From contig NZ_JAGGNW010000011.1 in assembly GCF_018614875.1 (NCBI RefSeq), positions 744,001 to 808,000 on the forward strand: a stretch of DNA of 64,000 nt, in the 5' to 3' direction. The notes under the pieces were generated by a model. That model was not told where the DNA came from. It saw nothing but the letters and a program-made list of their open reading frames with translations, and ran no database searches. Position 1 is the first letter of the stretch, and each line of letters begins with the position of its first letter. Shown in pieces: positions 48,612 to 57,310 of the stretch. The DNA is from Variovorax paradoxus. Lineage in GTDB: Bacteria > Pseudomonadota > Gammaproteobacteria > Burkholderiales > Burkholderiaceae_C. The position numbers and the translations under genes were made by a program.

Positions 48612-49730
48612 ATGATCGACTTCCTGCTGCGCGTCGCCAATCTCTGCAAGAAAGAGCTTCTCGCCATCTTCAAGGACCCGGCAAACCGCGTGATCCTGTT
48701 CGTTCCGGCCATCATGCAGAGCCTCGTCTTCGGCTACGCGGCCACCTACGATCTCTCGAACGTGCCCTACGCGCTGCTCGACCAGAGCCACACGGGCGCA
48801 TCGACCGAGCTGATTGCGCACCTCGACAGCACCGGCGTCTTCCATCGCGTGGCCACGCTGCGCACGCAGGCCGACATCCGCGAGGTGATCGATACCGAAA
48901 AAGCTCTGCTGGTGATCCAGATCGCGCCGAACTTCGAGCAGCAGCTCAGCGCGGGCCAGCCCGCGCCCATCCAGCTGATTCTCGATGCGCGCAACTCCAA
49001 CACCGCGGGCTCGGCGGCCGGCTACGTGAGCGCGGTGGTCGAGCGCTACAACGCCGAACTGCGCGCGCGCGCCGGCGCACCGCCGGCGCTGCTCACCATC
49101 GAATCGCGCGCCTGGTTCAACCCGAACCTCGAAACGCGCTGGAACCTGCTGCCCGGCCTGATCGCTGCGCTCAGCATGCTGCAGACGCTGCTGCTCACCG
49201 CGCTTTCGGTGGCGCGGGAACGCGAGCAAGGCACCTTCGACCAGTTGCTGGTCACGCCGATGTCGCCGCTCGAAATCATGATCGGCAAGGCGCTGCCGCC
49301 GGTATTGGTGGGTCTTGCGCAGTCGACACTGATCCTGCTGGTGGCCTTGTTCTGGTTCGGCATTCCGATGGCGGGCTCGCTCGTCACGCTGTACACGGGG
49401 CTGGTGTTCTTCACCGTGGCGAGCGTGGGCATCGGCCTCTCGATCTCGGCGGTGTCGGCCAACATGCAGCAGGCCATGCTCTACACCTTCGTGCTGCTGA
49501 TGCCGATGATGCTGCTGTCCGGCCTGACCACGCCGGTGCGCAACATGCCGCACGTTCTGCAGGTGATCACCATGGCCAATCCGCTGCGCTTCGCGATCGA
49601 CCTGGTGCAGCGCGTCTATCTGGAAGGCGTGGGCCTCGCCACGGTATGGCACAACCTGATTCCGCTGTCGGTCATCGCCATCGTCACGCTGCCGCTGGCG
49701 GCCTGGCTGTTTCGCCATCGCCTGGTCTAG
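48612..49730 (+). CDS. ABC-2-type permease (YbhR-like), stop codon formed at a mobile-element junction
   Basis: The second permease, 372 residues, with the same layout and the signature EREQGTFDQLLVTPMSPLEI and LSGLTTPVRNMP. The start MIDFLLRVANLCKKEL is preferred to an upstream in-frame ATG. The last sense codon is GTC and the stop is TAG. The TA belongs to the target duplication of the inverted-repeat element that starts here, and the G is the first base of that element. Removing the element would give TAA at the same place, so the protein is unchanged. Confidence 0.92.
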   Translation: MIDFLLRVANLCKKELLAIFKDPANRVILFVPAIMQSLVFGYAATYDLSNVPYALLDQSHTGASTELIAHLDSTGVFHRVATLRTQADIREVIDTEKALLVIQIAPNFEQQLSAGQPAPIQLILDARNSNTAGSAAGYVSAVVERYNAELRARAGAPPALLTIESRAWFNPNLETRWNLLPGLIAALSMLQTLLLTALSVAREREQGTFDQLLVTPMSPLEIMIGKALPPVLVGLAQSTLILLVALFWFGIPMAGSLVTLYTGLVFFTVASVGIGLSISAVSANMQQAMLYTFVLLMPMMLLSGLTTPVRNMPHVLQVITMANPLRFAIDLVQRVYLEGVGLATVWHNLIPLSVIAIVTLPLAAWLFRHRLV

Positions 49731-49993
49731 GGCCTGTGAACACTATGGAAGGGGTCGCGAAGCTCGCCACAGCCCGCCCATCAAGGCGCGTGACGCCGTG
49801 CGTGCGTCCGCACGCACAAGGAGCGCAACGCCGAGGGGCGGGCTGTGGCGAGCTTCCCTGCGGGTTGCTTCGCCAAGGGGCCGTCTGCGGCGTTGCCCGC
49901 GCTTGCAAGGCCAAAGCCTTGCTGCGCCCGGGCGCCTTGCATCCAGCCCCTTGGCGAAGCAACGCGATCCCCTTCCATCGTGTTAACAGGCCC
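49730..49993. mobile_element. 264-bp TA-flanked inverted-repeat element (MITE-like)
   Basis: The ends are inverted repeats of about 30 bp: GGGCCTGTGAACACTATGGA at the left, and at the right, read inward, GGGCCTGTTAACACGATGGA. Over 31-32 bases there are two mismatches and one indel. TA flanks both sides (49728-49729 and 49994-49995), as for Tc1/mariner/IS630-type insertions. Inside are two large hairpins with perfect arms: 49760-49779 with 49836-49855 (20 bp), and 49864-49881 with 49946-49963 (18 bp). A third palindrome, GTGCGTGC/GCACGCAC (49798-49817), is nested in the first. No transposase is encoded, so it would be mobilised in trans. Confidence 0.82.
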
Positions 49994-50011
49994 TAAACCC
50001 GGGAGCACCGC

Positions 50012-51541
50012 ATGCCTGCATCGCGCAACCTCTTTGTATATTCCGCGCTCGCGCTCCTTCTTTGCGGCTGCGCCGTGGGACCCGACCACAAGCCCGCCGA
50101 GGTGCAGGCGCCGGCCGATTGGTCCGCATGGCACGGCGGCTCGGCGGCGCTGCTCGGCGCCGAGCGCAGGGCCGCGCCGACGGCCATCGCATCGGGCGAC
50201 TGGAAGGCCTTCGGCGATCCCCTGCTCGAGCAGCTGCAGGCCCGCGCCCTGGCGGCCAACCACGACCTGCAGACTGCTGCCCTGCGCTTTGCGCAAAGCC
50301 GCGTCCAGCGCACCGCGGCGGCGGCGCAGCAGGCACCGCAGCTCAACGCCAGCGGCAGCGTCAACCGGCAGCGCCAGAGCGAGAGCGGCGCCGCCACGCG
50401 AATGATCGATGCGCTGGGCTCGTCGGTCGCCAACCGCGACCAGTTGATCCGCACGCTCAGCGAGCCCTACAACCTCTACCAGGCCGGCTTCGATGCGTCG
50501 TGGGAGATCGATCTCTGGGGCCGCGTGCGGCGCAGCATCGAGGCCGCCGATGCGGATGCCGGCGCATCGGCCGCGCTGCTGCAGCAGGCGCAGCTCAGCG
50601 TGCAGGCGGAGGTGGCGCGCAGCTACTTCGAGCTGCGCGGCGCGCAGCGAGAACTGCGCCTGGCGCGCGCCGACATCGCAGCCGCGGCCGAATCGCTCGA
50701 ACTGGTACAGGCGCGCGCCGACGGCGGCCTGGTCACCGACCTGGACCCGACCCGCCAGCGTACGCAACTGGCCGAGCTGCGCGCGCGCATTCCGGCGCTG
50801 CTGCAGCAGGAGGCCCAGGCCATGAACCAGATCACGCTGCTCACCGGTGCACCGCCCGGCGCGCTGAACGCAGAACTCGCACCGCCCGCCGAGCGCACGG
50901 GCGACACGCTCGAAACGCTGCAGGCGCCGCCGCTGCCCGACCTGGCGCTGGGCCTTCCTTCCGATCTGGCGCGCCGGCGCCCCGACATCGCCGCGGCGGA
51001 GGCGCGGCTGCATGCCGCCACTGCGCGCATCGGCATCGCGGTGGCCGACCTCTATCCGCGCGTCACGCTGGGTGCGGGCTTCGGCTACGAGTCGGCCGGC
51101 AGCGAGCGTTTTGGCGAATGGGGCAGCCGGCAATGGCATGTCGGCCCCTCCATCAGCCTGCCGATCTTCGACAACGGCCGGCGCCGGAGCACCGTGACCC
51201 TGCGCGAGCTGCAGCAGCAGGAAGCCGCGGTGGCCTTCCAGCAGGCCGTGCTCAAGGCATGGCACGAGATCGATTCGGCGCTGAGCGCCTACACCGCCGA
51301 GCGCCAGCGCCACGCGGAACTGGTCGAGCGCGAGCGCAGCAGCCGCGACGCGCTCACGCTCGCCCACGCGCGCTATGCCAACGGCCTGACCGATTTCGGT
51401 GTCGAGCTCGATGCCCGCCGCGCACTGCTGCAGGCCCGGCGCGAGCAGGTGCAAAGCACGAGCCGCATGGCGGTGGGCATGGTGGCCGTCTACAAGGCGC
51501 TCGGCGGCGGCGTTCCAGCGGCGCCGAAGGCACCGGGCTAG
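50012..51541 (+). CDS. Outer-membrane efflux lipoprotein (NodT/OprM family)
   Basis: The outer-membrane channel of the pump, 509 residues. The lipoprotein signal ends at LLLCGC with Cys20. Two TolC-type repeats follow: YNLYQAGFDASWEIDLWGRV and AVADLYPRVTLGAGFGYES are characteristic, and DLALGLPSDLARRRPDIAAA opens the second. GGGAG nine bases before the ATG is a good ribosome site. It belongs with the HlyD, ATPase and permease genes, but an inserted element now separates it by 281 bp. It converges with the ROK-like gene at a shared CTAG. Confidence 0.94.
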   Translation: MPASRNLFVYSALALLLCGCAVGPDHKPAEVQAPADWSAWHGGSAALLGAERRAAPTAIASGDWKAFGDPLLEQLQARALAANHDLQTAALRFAQSRVQRTAAAAQQAPQLNASGSVNRQRQSESGAATRMIDALGSSVANRDQLIRTLSEPYNLYQAGFDASWEIDLWGRVRRSIEAADADAGASAALLQQAQLSVQAEVARSYFELRGAQRELRLARADIAAAAESLELVQARADGGLVTDLDPTRQRTQLAELRARIPALLQQEAQAMNQITLLTGAPPGALNAELAPPAERTGDTLETLQAPPLPDLALGLPSDLARRRPDIAAAEARLHAATARIGIAVADLYPRVTLGAGFGYESAGSERFGEWGSRQWHVGPSISLPIFDNGRRRSTVTLRELQQQEAAVAFQQAVLKAWHEIDSALSAYTAERQRHAELVERERSSRDALTLAHARYANGLTDFGVELDARRALLQARREQVQSTSRMAVGMVAVYKALGGGVPAAPKAPG

Positions 51542-52590
51542 AAGGTGTTGGTGAAGCTCGCGTTGCCGAGCCCCGTGCCGATGGTCAGCACGCCCCAGTG
51601 CGAAATGTCGCGCATGAAGGGCAGCTCGCTCAGCCCCTGCACCACCGCATCGTTGTGCATCAGGATCAGCGTGGGGCCGGAGCCGATCATCGGCATGCGG
51701 CGCCGCAGCGCGCTGGGCAAATGAAACGCGCGGCTCTGCCAGTCGCCCGGCAGGTTCTGCGTGCCGCGCTCGATCGAGCCGTCCTTGCGGATCAGGCCCG
51801 GACAGGCAATGCCGATGAAGGGCGCCAGGCTGATGCGCTTGCGCTCGCCGTAGCGAACCATGTCCTCGAGCATGGCCGCGATGCGCTCGACCATGTCGGT
51901 GCGGTTGGGGCCGTCGTCCGCATGGCGCCATTTCTCGCGCCGCACCACCTTCGCACGCGACAGGTCGGGCGCCTTGCGCCGCCGCGTCTTCACGATGCCG
52001 CAGCGCACGTTGGTGCCGCCGATGTCCACCGCCAGGATGGCGTCGTGCTTCTTCAGCATGGCCGGCGGCGTCAGGTGCACCCAGCCGATCAGGCCGCCGT
52101 CGTCGACCTCGTGCGACAGGCGCCCCAGCTGGACATGCACGCCCAGTTCTTCGAGGATGGCGGCAGTCTGCAGGATGGCGCGCTCACCCACGTCGCTTTC
52201 GGTGAAGCCGCCGCCCACCACGATGCGCTCCACTTTCTTCCATGAGGGCTGGCGCGTGAAGCGCTGGATCACGAAGGCCAGTTCTTCGGCGAATTCCTCG
52301 ATGGCGCCGTGCATCAGGTCGCCGGCGGCGGAAGTCTTCCGCAGCACGCGGTCGAGCTGCTTCTTGCTGAGGTCGCGCGAGTGTTCCTTCCCCAATGGAT
52401 CGGTGCCGCTCTTGCGGCGGCGCTTGCGCCAGCGTTCGAGCAGCTCCCTGAAGGCCGTCTGGCTGGCCTGGTCGCCGACGAAGCCCTCCTTGTCGCGCAG
52501 CTGCAGGCTGTAGCCCTCGACCCGCAGGCCCGGAAGCTCGCGCAGGCCGTGAACGTCGGGGGCCGGCTGGAGTGAGGGTTTCTTCTTCAT
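51538..52590 (-). CDS. ROK/glucokinase-like sugar kinase family protein
   Basis: A 350-residue protein of the sugar kinase/Hsp70/actin superfamily. Its phosphate-1 loop is ILAVDIGGTNVRCGIV (residues about 187-202), and ACPGLIRKDGSIERG and LTIGTGLGNASF correspond to later ROK motifs. About 185 residues precede the kinase fold, including a basic stretch (RWRKRRRKSG) and VERIVVGGGFTESDVGER, which is unusual because most ROK proteins start at the DIGGT strand. The N-terminal part may be a fold duplication. The sugar is not known. It is divergent from the osmoprotectant-uptake gene. Confidence 0.75.
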   Translation of the reverse strand: MKKKPSLQPAPDVHGLRELPGLRVEGYSLQLRDKEGFVGDQASQTAFRELLERWRKRRRKSGTDPLGKEHSRDLSKKQLDRVLRKTSAAGDLMHGAIEEFAEELAFVIQRFTRQPSWKKVERIVVGGGFTESDVGERAILQTAAILEELGVHVQLGRLSHEVDDGGLIGWVHLTPPAMLKKHDAILAVDIGGTNVRCGIVKTRRRKAPDLSRAKVVRREKWRHADDGPNRTDMVERIAAMLEDMVRYGERKRISLAPFIGIACPGLIRKDGSIERGTQNLPGDWQSRAFHLPSALRRRMPMIGSGPTLILMHNDAVVQGLSELPFMRDISHWGVLTIGTGLGNASFTNTF

Positions 52591-52701
52591 GGCGGCCACT
52601 ATGGTTGCGATTGCGCCGGCAAGGCATCGGTACCCCGCACCAGGGTTTGTAGGAAATTGGCGGGTACGCCGACCGGGACGATGTCTATACACTGGCCTGC
52701 G

Positions 52702-54258
52702 ATGCACCTGCCCCACCACCGCATGCTGCGCGCCGCCTTGTTGATGTTCGCCATGGCCTGGCTCGGTGCCGCTGCATCGGCGCAACCAGGCGACGGCACG
52801 CTGCGCGTCGGCTCCAAGCGCTTCACCGAGTCGTACATCCTGGCCGAGCTGCTGGCGCAGACGGCGGCGCCCCACACCGCAGCGCCGCCAGTGGTGCGGC
52901 AGGGGCTGGGCAACACGGCCATCGTCTACGAGGCGCTCCGTTCGGGTGCCATCGACCTGTATGCCGAATACACCGGCACCATCGCGCTGGAAATCCTCAA
53001 GGGCTCGCCGGCCGATACGCGCGAGGCGATGAATGCGGCACTCGCGCCGCTGGGCCTGGGCATGGCCATTCCGCTGGGCTTCAACGACGGCTATGCGCTG
53101 GCCGTGCGGGCAGCCGATGCCGAACGGCTCGGCCTGCGCACGCTGAGCGACCTCGCCAAGCACCCCGAACTCAGGCTCGGCCTGTCGAACGAATTCCTCG
53201 GCCGCGCCGATGGCTGGACAGGCCTGGCCGCGCGCTACGGCTTCACGCAGACGCCCACCGGCCTCGACCATGGCCTGGCCTACGAAGCCGTGGCCGCGAA
53301 GCAGATCGACGCGATCGACATCTACACCACCGATGCCAAGATCGATCATCTGGGCCTGCGCGTGCTGGAAGACGACAGGAAATACTTTCCGCGCTACGAC
53401 GCCGTGGTGCTCTACAGGCTCGACCTGCCGACGCGTCTGCCCAAGGCATGGGCCGCGCTGCAGACGCTCGAAGGCCGCATCGACGAGCACGCGATGATCG
53501 CGATGAATGCGCGCGCCGAACTGCAGAGCGTGCCCTTCGACGCCATCGCACGGGATTTCCTCGCGAGCGCCGGCAAGGGCGCGAAGGCCGGGGCCCTGGA
53601 GCCCCGGCGCGGCTTCACCGCCAAGCTGTTCGGCCCCGACCTCTGGCAGCTCGCGCGCCAGCACTTGGTGCTGGTGGCGGTATCCGTCGGCGTCGCGATC
53701 CTGATCGGCGTGCCGCTCGCGATCCTGGTGTTTGCGCATGTGCGGCTGCGTGCGCTGGTGCTCGGCTTCGCCAGCCTGCTGCAGACCGTGCCCTCGCTCG
53801 CGCTGTTGGCCGTGCTGATCTCGATGCTGGGCGCGATCGGCGCGTTGCCCGCGCTGATCGCGCTCACGCTCTATTCGCTGCTGCCGATCATGCGCAACAC
53901 CGTGACGGGCCTCGCCGAAGTGCCGAACGGCCTGCGCCTGGCCGGCACCGCGCTCGGCATGACGCCGCCGCAGAACCTGCGGCTGGTGCTGCTGCCGCTC
54001 GCGCTGCCCACGCTGCTGGCGGGCGTACGCACGGCCACCGCCATCGCGATCGGCACGGCGACCATTGCGGCTTTCATCGGCGCGGGCGGATTCGGCGAGC
54101 GCATCGTCACCGGGCTGGCCCTCAACGATCGCGAGCTGCTGCTGGCGGGCGCGCTGCCGGCCGCGGCGATGGCGCTGATCAGCGAAGGGATCTTCGAACT
54201 GATCGAGTTTGCGATGCGCCGCCGGCGGCGTGCGCCGCCGTCTTCGCTTCCGCCGTGA
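52702..54258 (+). CDS. Osmoprotectant-type ABC transporter: binding protein fused to permease
   Basis: A roughly 518-residue fusion. After a signal segment, a glycine betaine/choline-binding domain runs to about residue 300 (LRVGSKRFTESYILAELLAQ; GNTAIVYEALRSGAIDLYAEYTGT in part). A five- or six-helix permease domain then follows, with LLPIMRNTVTGLAEVPNGLR and GTATIAAFIGAGGFGERIVT. OpuB/OpuC-type importers have these parts, usually as separate genes or with the permease first. No ATPase gene is adjacent. Start uncertain: ATGs at 52681, 52702 and 52723 are all in frame, none with a good ribosome site. Confidence 0.9.
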   Translation: MHLPHHRMLRAALLMFAMAWLGAAASAQPGDGTLRVGSKRFTESYILAELLAQTAAPHTAAPPVVRQGLGNTAIVYEALRSGAIDLYAEYTGTIALEILKGSPADTREAMNAALAPLGLGMAIPLGFNDGYALAVRAADAERLGLRTLSDLAKHPELRLGLSNEFLGRADGWTGLAARYGFTQTPTGLDHGLAYEAVAAKQIDAIDIYTTDAKIDHLGLRVLEDDRKYFPRYDAVVLYRLDLPTRLPKAWAALQTLEGRIDEHAMIAMNARAELQSVPFDAIARDFLASAGKGAKAGALEPRRGFTAKLFGPDLWQLARQHLVLVAVSVGVAILIGVPLAILVFAHVRLRALVLGFASLLQTVPSLALLAVLISMLGAIGALPALIALTLYSLLPIMRNTVTGLAEVPNGLRLAGTALGMTPPQNLRLVLLPLALPTLLAGVRTATAIAIGTATIAAFIGAGGFGERIVTGLALNDRELLLAGALPAAAMALISEGIFELIEFAMRRRRRAPPSSLPP

Positions 54259-54301
54259 GGCCGTCGCGCTGCTCGCGTTCGGCCTGCGGCGCGGAAAGAA
54301 A

Positions 54302-55738
54302 TCAGGCCAGCGTGTAGGCCGTCTTCACCGTGGTGAAGAACTCCTGCGCGTACTTGCCCTGCTCGCGAGGACCGTAGCTGCTGCCCTTGCGGCCGCCGAA
54401 CGGCACGTGGTAGTCCACGCCCGCGGTCGGCAGGTTCACCATCACCATGCCGGCCTGGCTGTGGCGCTTGAAGTGCGTGGCGTACTTCAGGCTCGTGGTC
54501 GCAATGCCGGCGGACAGGCCGAACTCGGTGTCGTTGGCCGTGGCCAGCGCCTCTTCGTAGTTCTTCACGCGGATCACGCTCGCCACCGGGCCGAAGATTT
54601 CTTCCTTGTTGATGCGCATGGCGGCCGCGCTTTCGCTGAAGAGCGCCGGCGACATGTAGTAGCCGTCGGTCTCCAGCTTCAGCAGCTCGCCGCCGGCCGC
54701 CAGCGTGGCACCTTCGCCCTTGCCGATGGCGATGTATTCCATGTCCTGGTCGAGCTGCGACTTGGACGAGACCGGGCCCACGTCGGTGCCCTGCGCCAGC
54801 GCATCGCCGACCTTGATCTTGGCCATGCGCGCCTTCATCGCCTCGATGAACTTCGGATAGATGCCTTCGGTCACGATCAGCCGGCTCGATGCCGTGCAGC
54901 GCTGGCCGGTCGAATAGAACGCGCTCTGCACGCTGAGCTCCACGGCCTGGGCCAGGTCGGCGTCGTCCAGGATCACCTGCGGGTTCTTGCCGCCCATTTC
55001 GAGCTGCACCTTCTTGTGCTTGGTGACGCACTGCACGGCGATGTTGCGGCCCACGCCGACCGAACCCGTGAAGCTGATGGCATGGATGCCGGGGTGGTTG
55101 ACCAGCGCCTCGCCGATCACGCTGCCCCGGCCCATCACCAGGTTGAACACGCCGGCCGGGATGCCCGAGCGGCTGATGATCTCCGAGAGCGCCCAGGCGC
55201 AGCCGGGCACGAGGTCGGCGGGCTTCAAGACCACGCAGTTGCCGAAAGCGAGCGCGGGGGCGATCTTCCAGGCCGGAATGGCGATGGGGAAGTTCCACGG
55301 CGTGATGAGGCCGACCACGCCGACCGGCTCGCGCGTGATCTCCACGCCGATGTTGGGGCGCACCGAGGGCAGCAGCTCGCCGGACAGGCGCAGGCATTCG
55401 CCGGCGAAGAACTTGAAGATCTGGCCCGCGCGCGTGGCTTCGCCGATGCCTTCGGCCTTGGTCTTGCCTTCTTCACGCGCCAGCAGGGTGCCGAGCTCTT
55501 CCTTGCGGGCCAGGATTTCTGTGCCGATCTTGTCGAGCGCATCGGAGCGCGCCTGGATGCTGCCCGTGGCCCAGGCCGGGAAGGCGGCGGTGGCGGCGGC
55601 GACCGCGGCATCGACGTGCGATGCATCGCCCTGCGTGTACTGGCCGAGCACGTCGGACAGGTTGCTGGGGTTGAGGTTGGGGCTGTAGCTTGCGCCGGCA
55701 CGCCATTCGCCGCCGATCAGGTTGTCGAAGTTTTGCAT
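54302..55738 (-). CDS. 2-oxoglutarate semialdehyde dehydrogenase (aldehyde dehydrogenase family)
   Basis: Oxidises 2-oxoglutarate semialdehyde to 2-oxoglutarate, the last step of aldarate breakdown. The 478-residue protein has the NAD-site segment ITPWNFPIAIPAWKIAPALA, the general-base Glu in LEMGGKNPQVILDDADL and the nucleophile C281 in STGQRCTASSRL. The specific assignment rests on its place after gudD and kdgD; sequence alone shows the aldehyde dehydrogenase family. It is the last gene of the minus-strand operon. Confidence 0.93.
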   Translation of the reverse strand: MQNFDNLIGGEWRAGASYSPNLNPSNLSDVLGQYTQGDASHVDAAVAAATAAFPAWATGSIQARSDALDKIGTEILARKEELGTLLAREEGKTKAEGIGEATRAGQIFKFFAGECLRLSGELLPSVRPNIGVEITREPVGVVGLITPWNFPIAIPAWKIAPALAFGNCVVLKPADLVPGCAWALSEIISRSGIPAGVFNLVMGRGSVIGEALVNHPGIHAISFTGSVGVGRNIAVQCVTKHKKVQLEMGGKNPQVILDDADLAQAVELSVQSAFYSTGQRCTASSRLIVTEGIYPKFIEAMKARMAKIKVGDALAQGTDVGPVSSKSQLDQDMEYIAIGKGEGATLAAGGELLKLETDGYYMSPALFSESAAAMRINKEEIFGPVASVIRVKNYEEALATANDTEFGLSAGIATTSLKYATHFKRHSQAGMVMVNLPTAGVDYHVPFGGRKGSSYGPREQGKYAQEFFTTVKTAYTLA

Positions 55739-55824
55739 GAGGTATTCCTTGCTGCTCGATGGAAAGAAAGAAGCCGGAGCACTGGGTGTCCGGCTGCGGA
55801 AATGGAAAACGGGAGACTAAACCT

Positions 55825-57180
55825 TCAACGAACCATGCAGGGTTTTTTATTGTCGAAAGCCCAGCCCGGAATCAAGTATTGCATCGCCTGCGCGTCGTTG
55901 CGCGCACCGAGGCCGTGCTTCAGGTAAAGCTGATGCGCTTTCTCGACTTCGTCCATGTCGAGTTCGATGCCGAGCCCGCCGCGCGTCGGCACCTTCACGA
56001 AACCGCCTTCGATCTGCAGCGGCGCCTTCGTCAGGTGCTGGCCGTCCTGCCAGATCCAGTGCGTGTCGATGGCGGTGACCTTGCCCGGCGCGGCAGCCGC
56101 GACGTGCGTGAACATGGCGAGCGAGACGTCGAAGTGGTTGTTCGAGTGCGAACCCCAGGTCAGGCCCCAGGCCTGGCACAACTGCGCCACGCGCACGGAG
56201 CCCTGCATGGTCCAGAAGTGCGGGTCGGCCAGCGGAATATCGACCGACTGCAGCGAGAGGCTGTGGACCATCTCGCGCCAATCGGTCGCCACCATGTTGG
56301 TGGCGGTCGGCAGGCCGGTGGCGCGGCGGAACTCGGCCATCACCTCGCGGCCGGAGAACACGCCCTCGGCGCCGCAGGGGTCCTCCGCATAGGCCATCAC
56401 GCCGTGCAGGTCGCGGCACAGGCGGATCGCGTCCTGCAGCAGCCAGCCGCCGTTCGGGTCGAGCGTGACGCGCGCCTGCGGAAAGCGCTCGTGCAGCGCG
56501 CGGATCGCCTCGACCTCTTCCTCGCCGCGCAGCACGCCGCCCTTGAGCTTGAAGTCGGTGAAGCCGTAGCGCGCGTGCGTGGCCTCGGCCAGGCGCACGA
56601 TGGCTTCGGGTGTCATCGCTTCCTCATGGCGCAGGCGGAACCAGTCGTTGTCGGCGCCGGGATCGCTCTCGTACGGTAGGTCAGTCTTCCTGCGGTCGCC
56701 CACGTAGAACAGGTAGCCGAGCATCTGCACCGCATCGCGCTGCTGGCCTTCGCCGAGCAGCGCGGCCACCGGCACTTCGAGATGCTGGCCCAGAAGGTCG
56801 AGCAGCGCGGCTTCGACAGCGGTGACCGCATGGATGGTCACGCGCAGGTCGAAGGTCTGCTGGCCGCGGCCGCCGCTGTCGCGGTTGGCGAAGGCGCTGC
56901 GCAGGCTGTTGAGCACGGCGTTGTGGCGTCCGATGGGCTGGCCCACGATGAGGCCGCGCGCGTCTTCGAGCGTCTGGCGGATCTTCTCGCCGCCCGGCAC
57001 TTCGCCGACGCCGGTGTGGCCCGCGCTGTCGGTCAGGATCAGCAGATTGCGCGTGAAGAACGGGCCGTGCGCGCCGCTCAGGTTCATCAGCATGCTGTCG
57101 TGGCCCGCGACGGGGACCACGCGCATGCCGGTGACGACGGGCGCGCCGGAGATGGGAGAAGTGGAATCTGAAAGCGTCAT
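55825..57180 (-). CDS. gudD: Glucarate dehydratase
   Basis: Dehydrates D-glucarate (and often L-idarate) to 5-keto-4-deoxyglucarate. The 451-residue enolase-superfamily enzyme keeps the active site of E. coli GudD with a constant offset of six: K211 and K213 (FKLKGG), metal ligands D241, E272 and N295, and the D319/H345 pair (DP..., SHSNNH). The N-terminal cap has [15 protein letters not shown], typical of this subgroup. A stop-anchored repeat lies between it and the upstream NTF2-like gene. Confidence 0.97.
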   Translation of the reverse strand: MTLSDSTSPISGAPVVTGMRVVPVAGHDSMLMNLSGAHGPFFTRNLLILTDSAGHTGVGEVPGGEKIRQTLEDARGLIVGQPIGRHNAVLNSLRSAFANRDSGGRGQQTFDLRVTIHAVTAVEAALLDLLGQHLEVPVAALLGEGQQRDAVQMLGYLFYVGDRRKTDLPYESDPGADNDWFRLRHEEAMTPEAIVRLAEATHARYGFTDFKLKGGVLRGEEEVEAIRALHERFPQARVTLDPNGGWLLQDAIRLCRDLHGVMAYAEDPCGAEGVFSGREVMAEFRRATGLPTATNMVATDWREMVHSLSLQSVDIPLADPHFWTMQGSVRVAQLCQAWGLTWGSHSNNHFDVSLAMFTHVAAAAPGKVTAIDTHWIWQDGQHLTKAPLQIEGGFVKVPTRGGLGIELDMDEVEKAHQLYLKHGLGARNDAQAMQYLIPGWAFDNKKPCMVR

Positions 57181-57209
57181 TTCGAATCAATCCAAAATCG
57201 TGCCGGCCC

Positions 57210-57310
57210 CTTCGGGAAACACCGCGGAACCGGCTTTGCCGGGCCGCTGGTGTTGCCCCCGGCGAGGGGGGTGGCGAAGCGACACGAAGTGCGCGAAGCC
57301 TGGGGGAGTA
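57210..57310 (-). repeat. Stop-anchored intercistronic repeat, copy B
   Basis: Begins at once after the TAG of the NTF2-like gene. In the transcribed strand it has a 5' block (CTCCCCCAGGCTTCGCGCAC, then TTCGTGTCGCTTCG), a CCCCC/GGGGG hairpin, and a 37-nt hairpin at 57254-57218: AACACC, GCGG and CCGGC pair with GCCGG, CCGC and GGTGTT around AAA. It ends with a TTTCCCGAAG block. It is full length, about 100 bases. Confidence 0.9.

Noticed and set aside
49646..50405. Small open frames inside and beside the inverted-repeat element
   Set aside because: They arise from palindromic GC-rich DNA, occur in mirrored pairs on both strands, and resemble no transposase.
51538..53739. 733-codon frame running from the ROK-like gene upstream through the ABC fusion gene
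   Set aside because: The part beyond 52590 is the antisense of a clear binding protein-permease gene.
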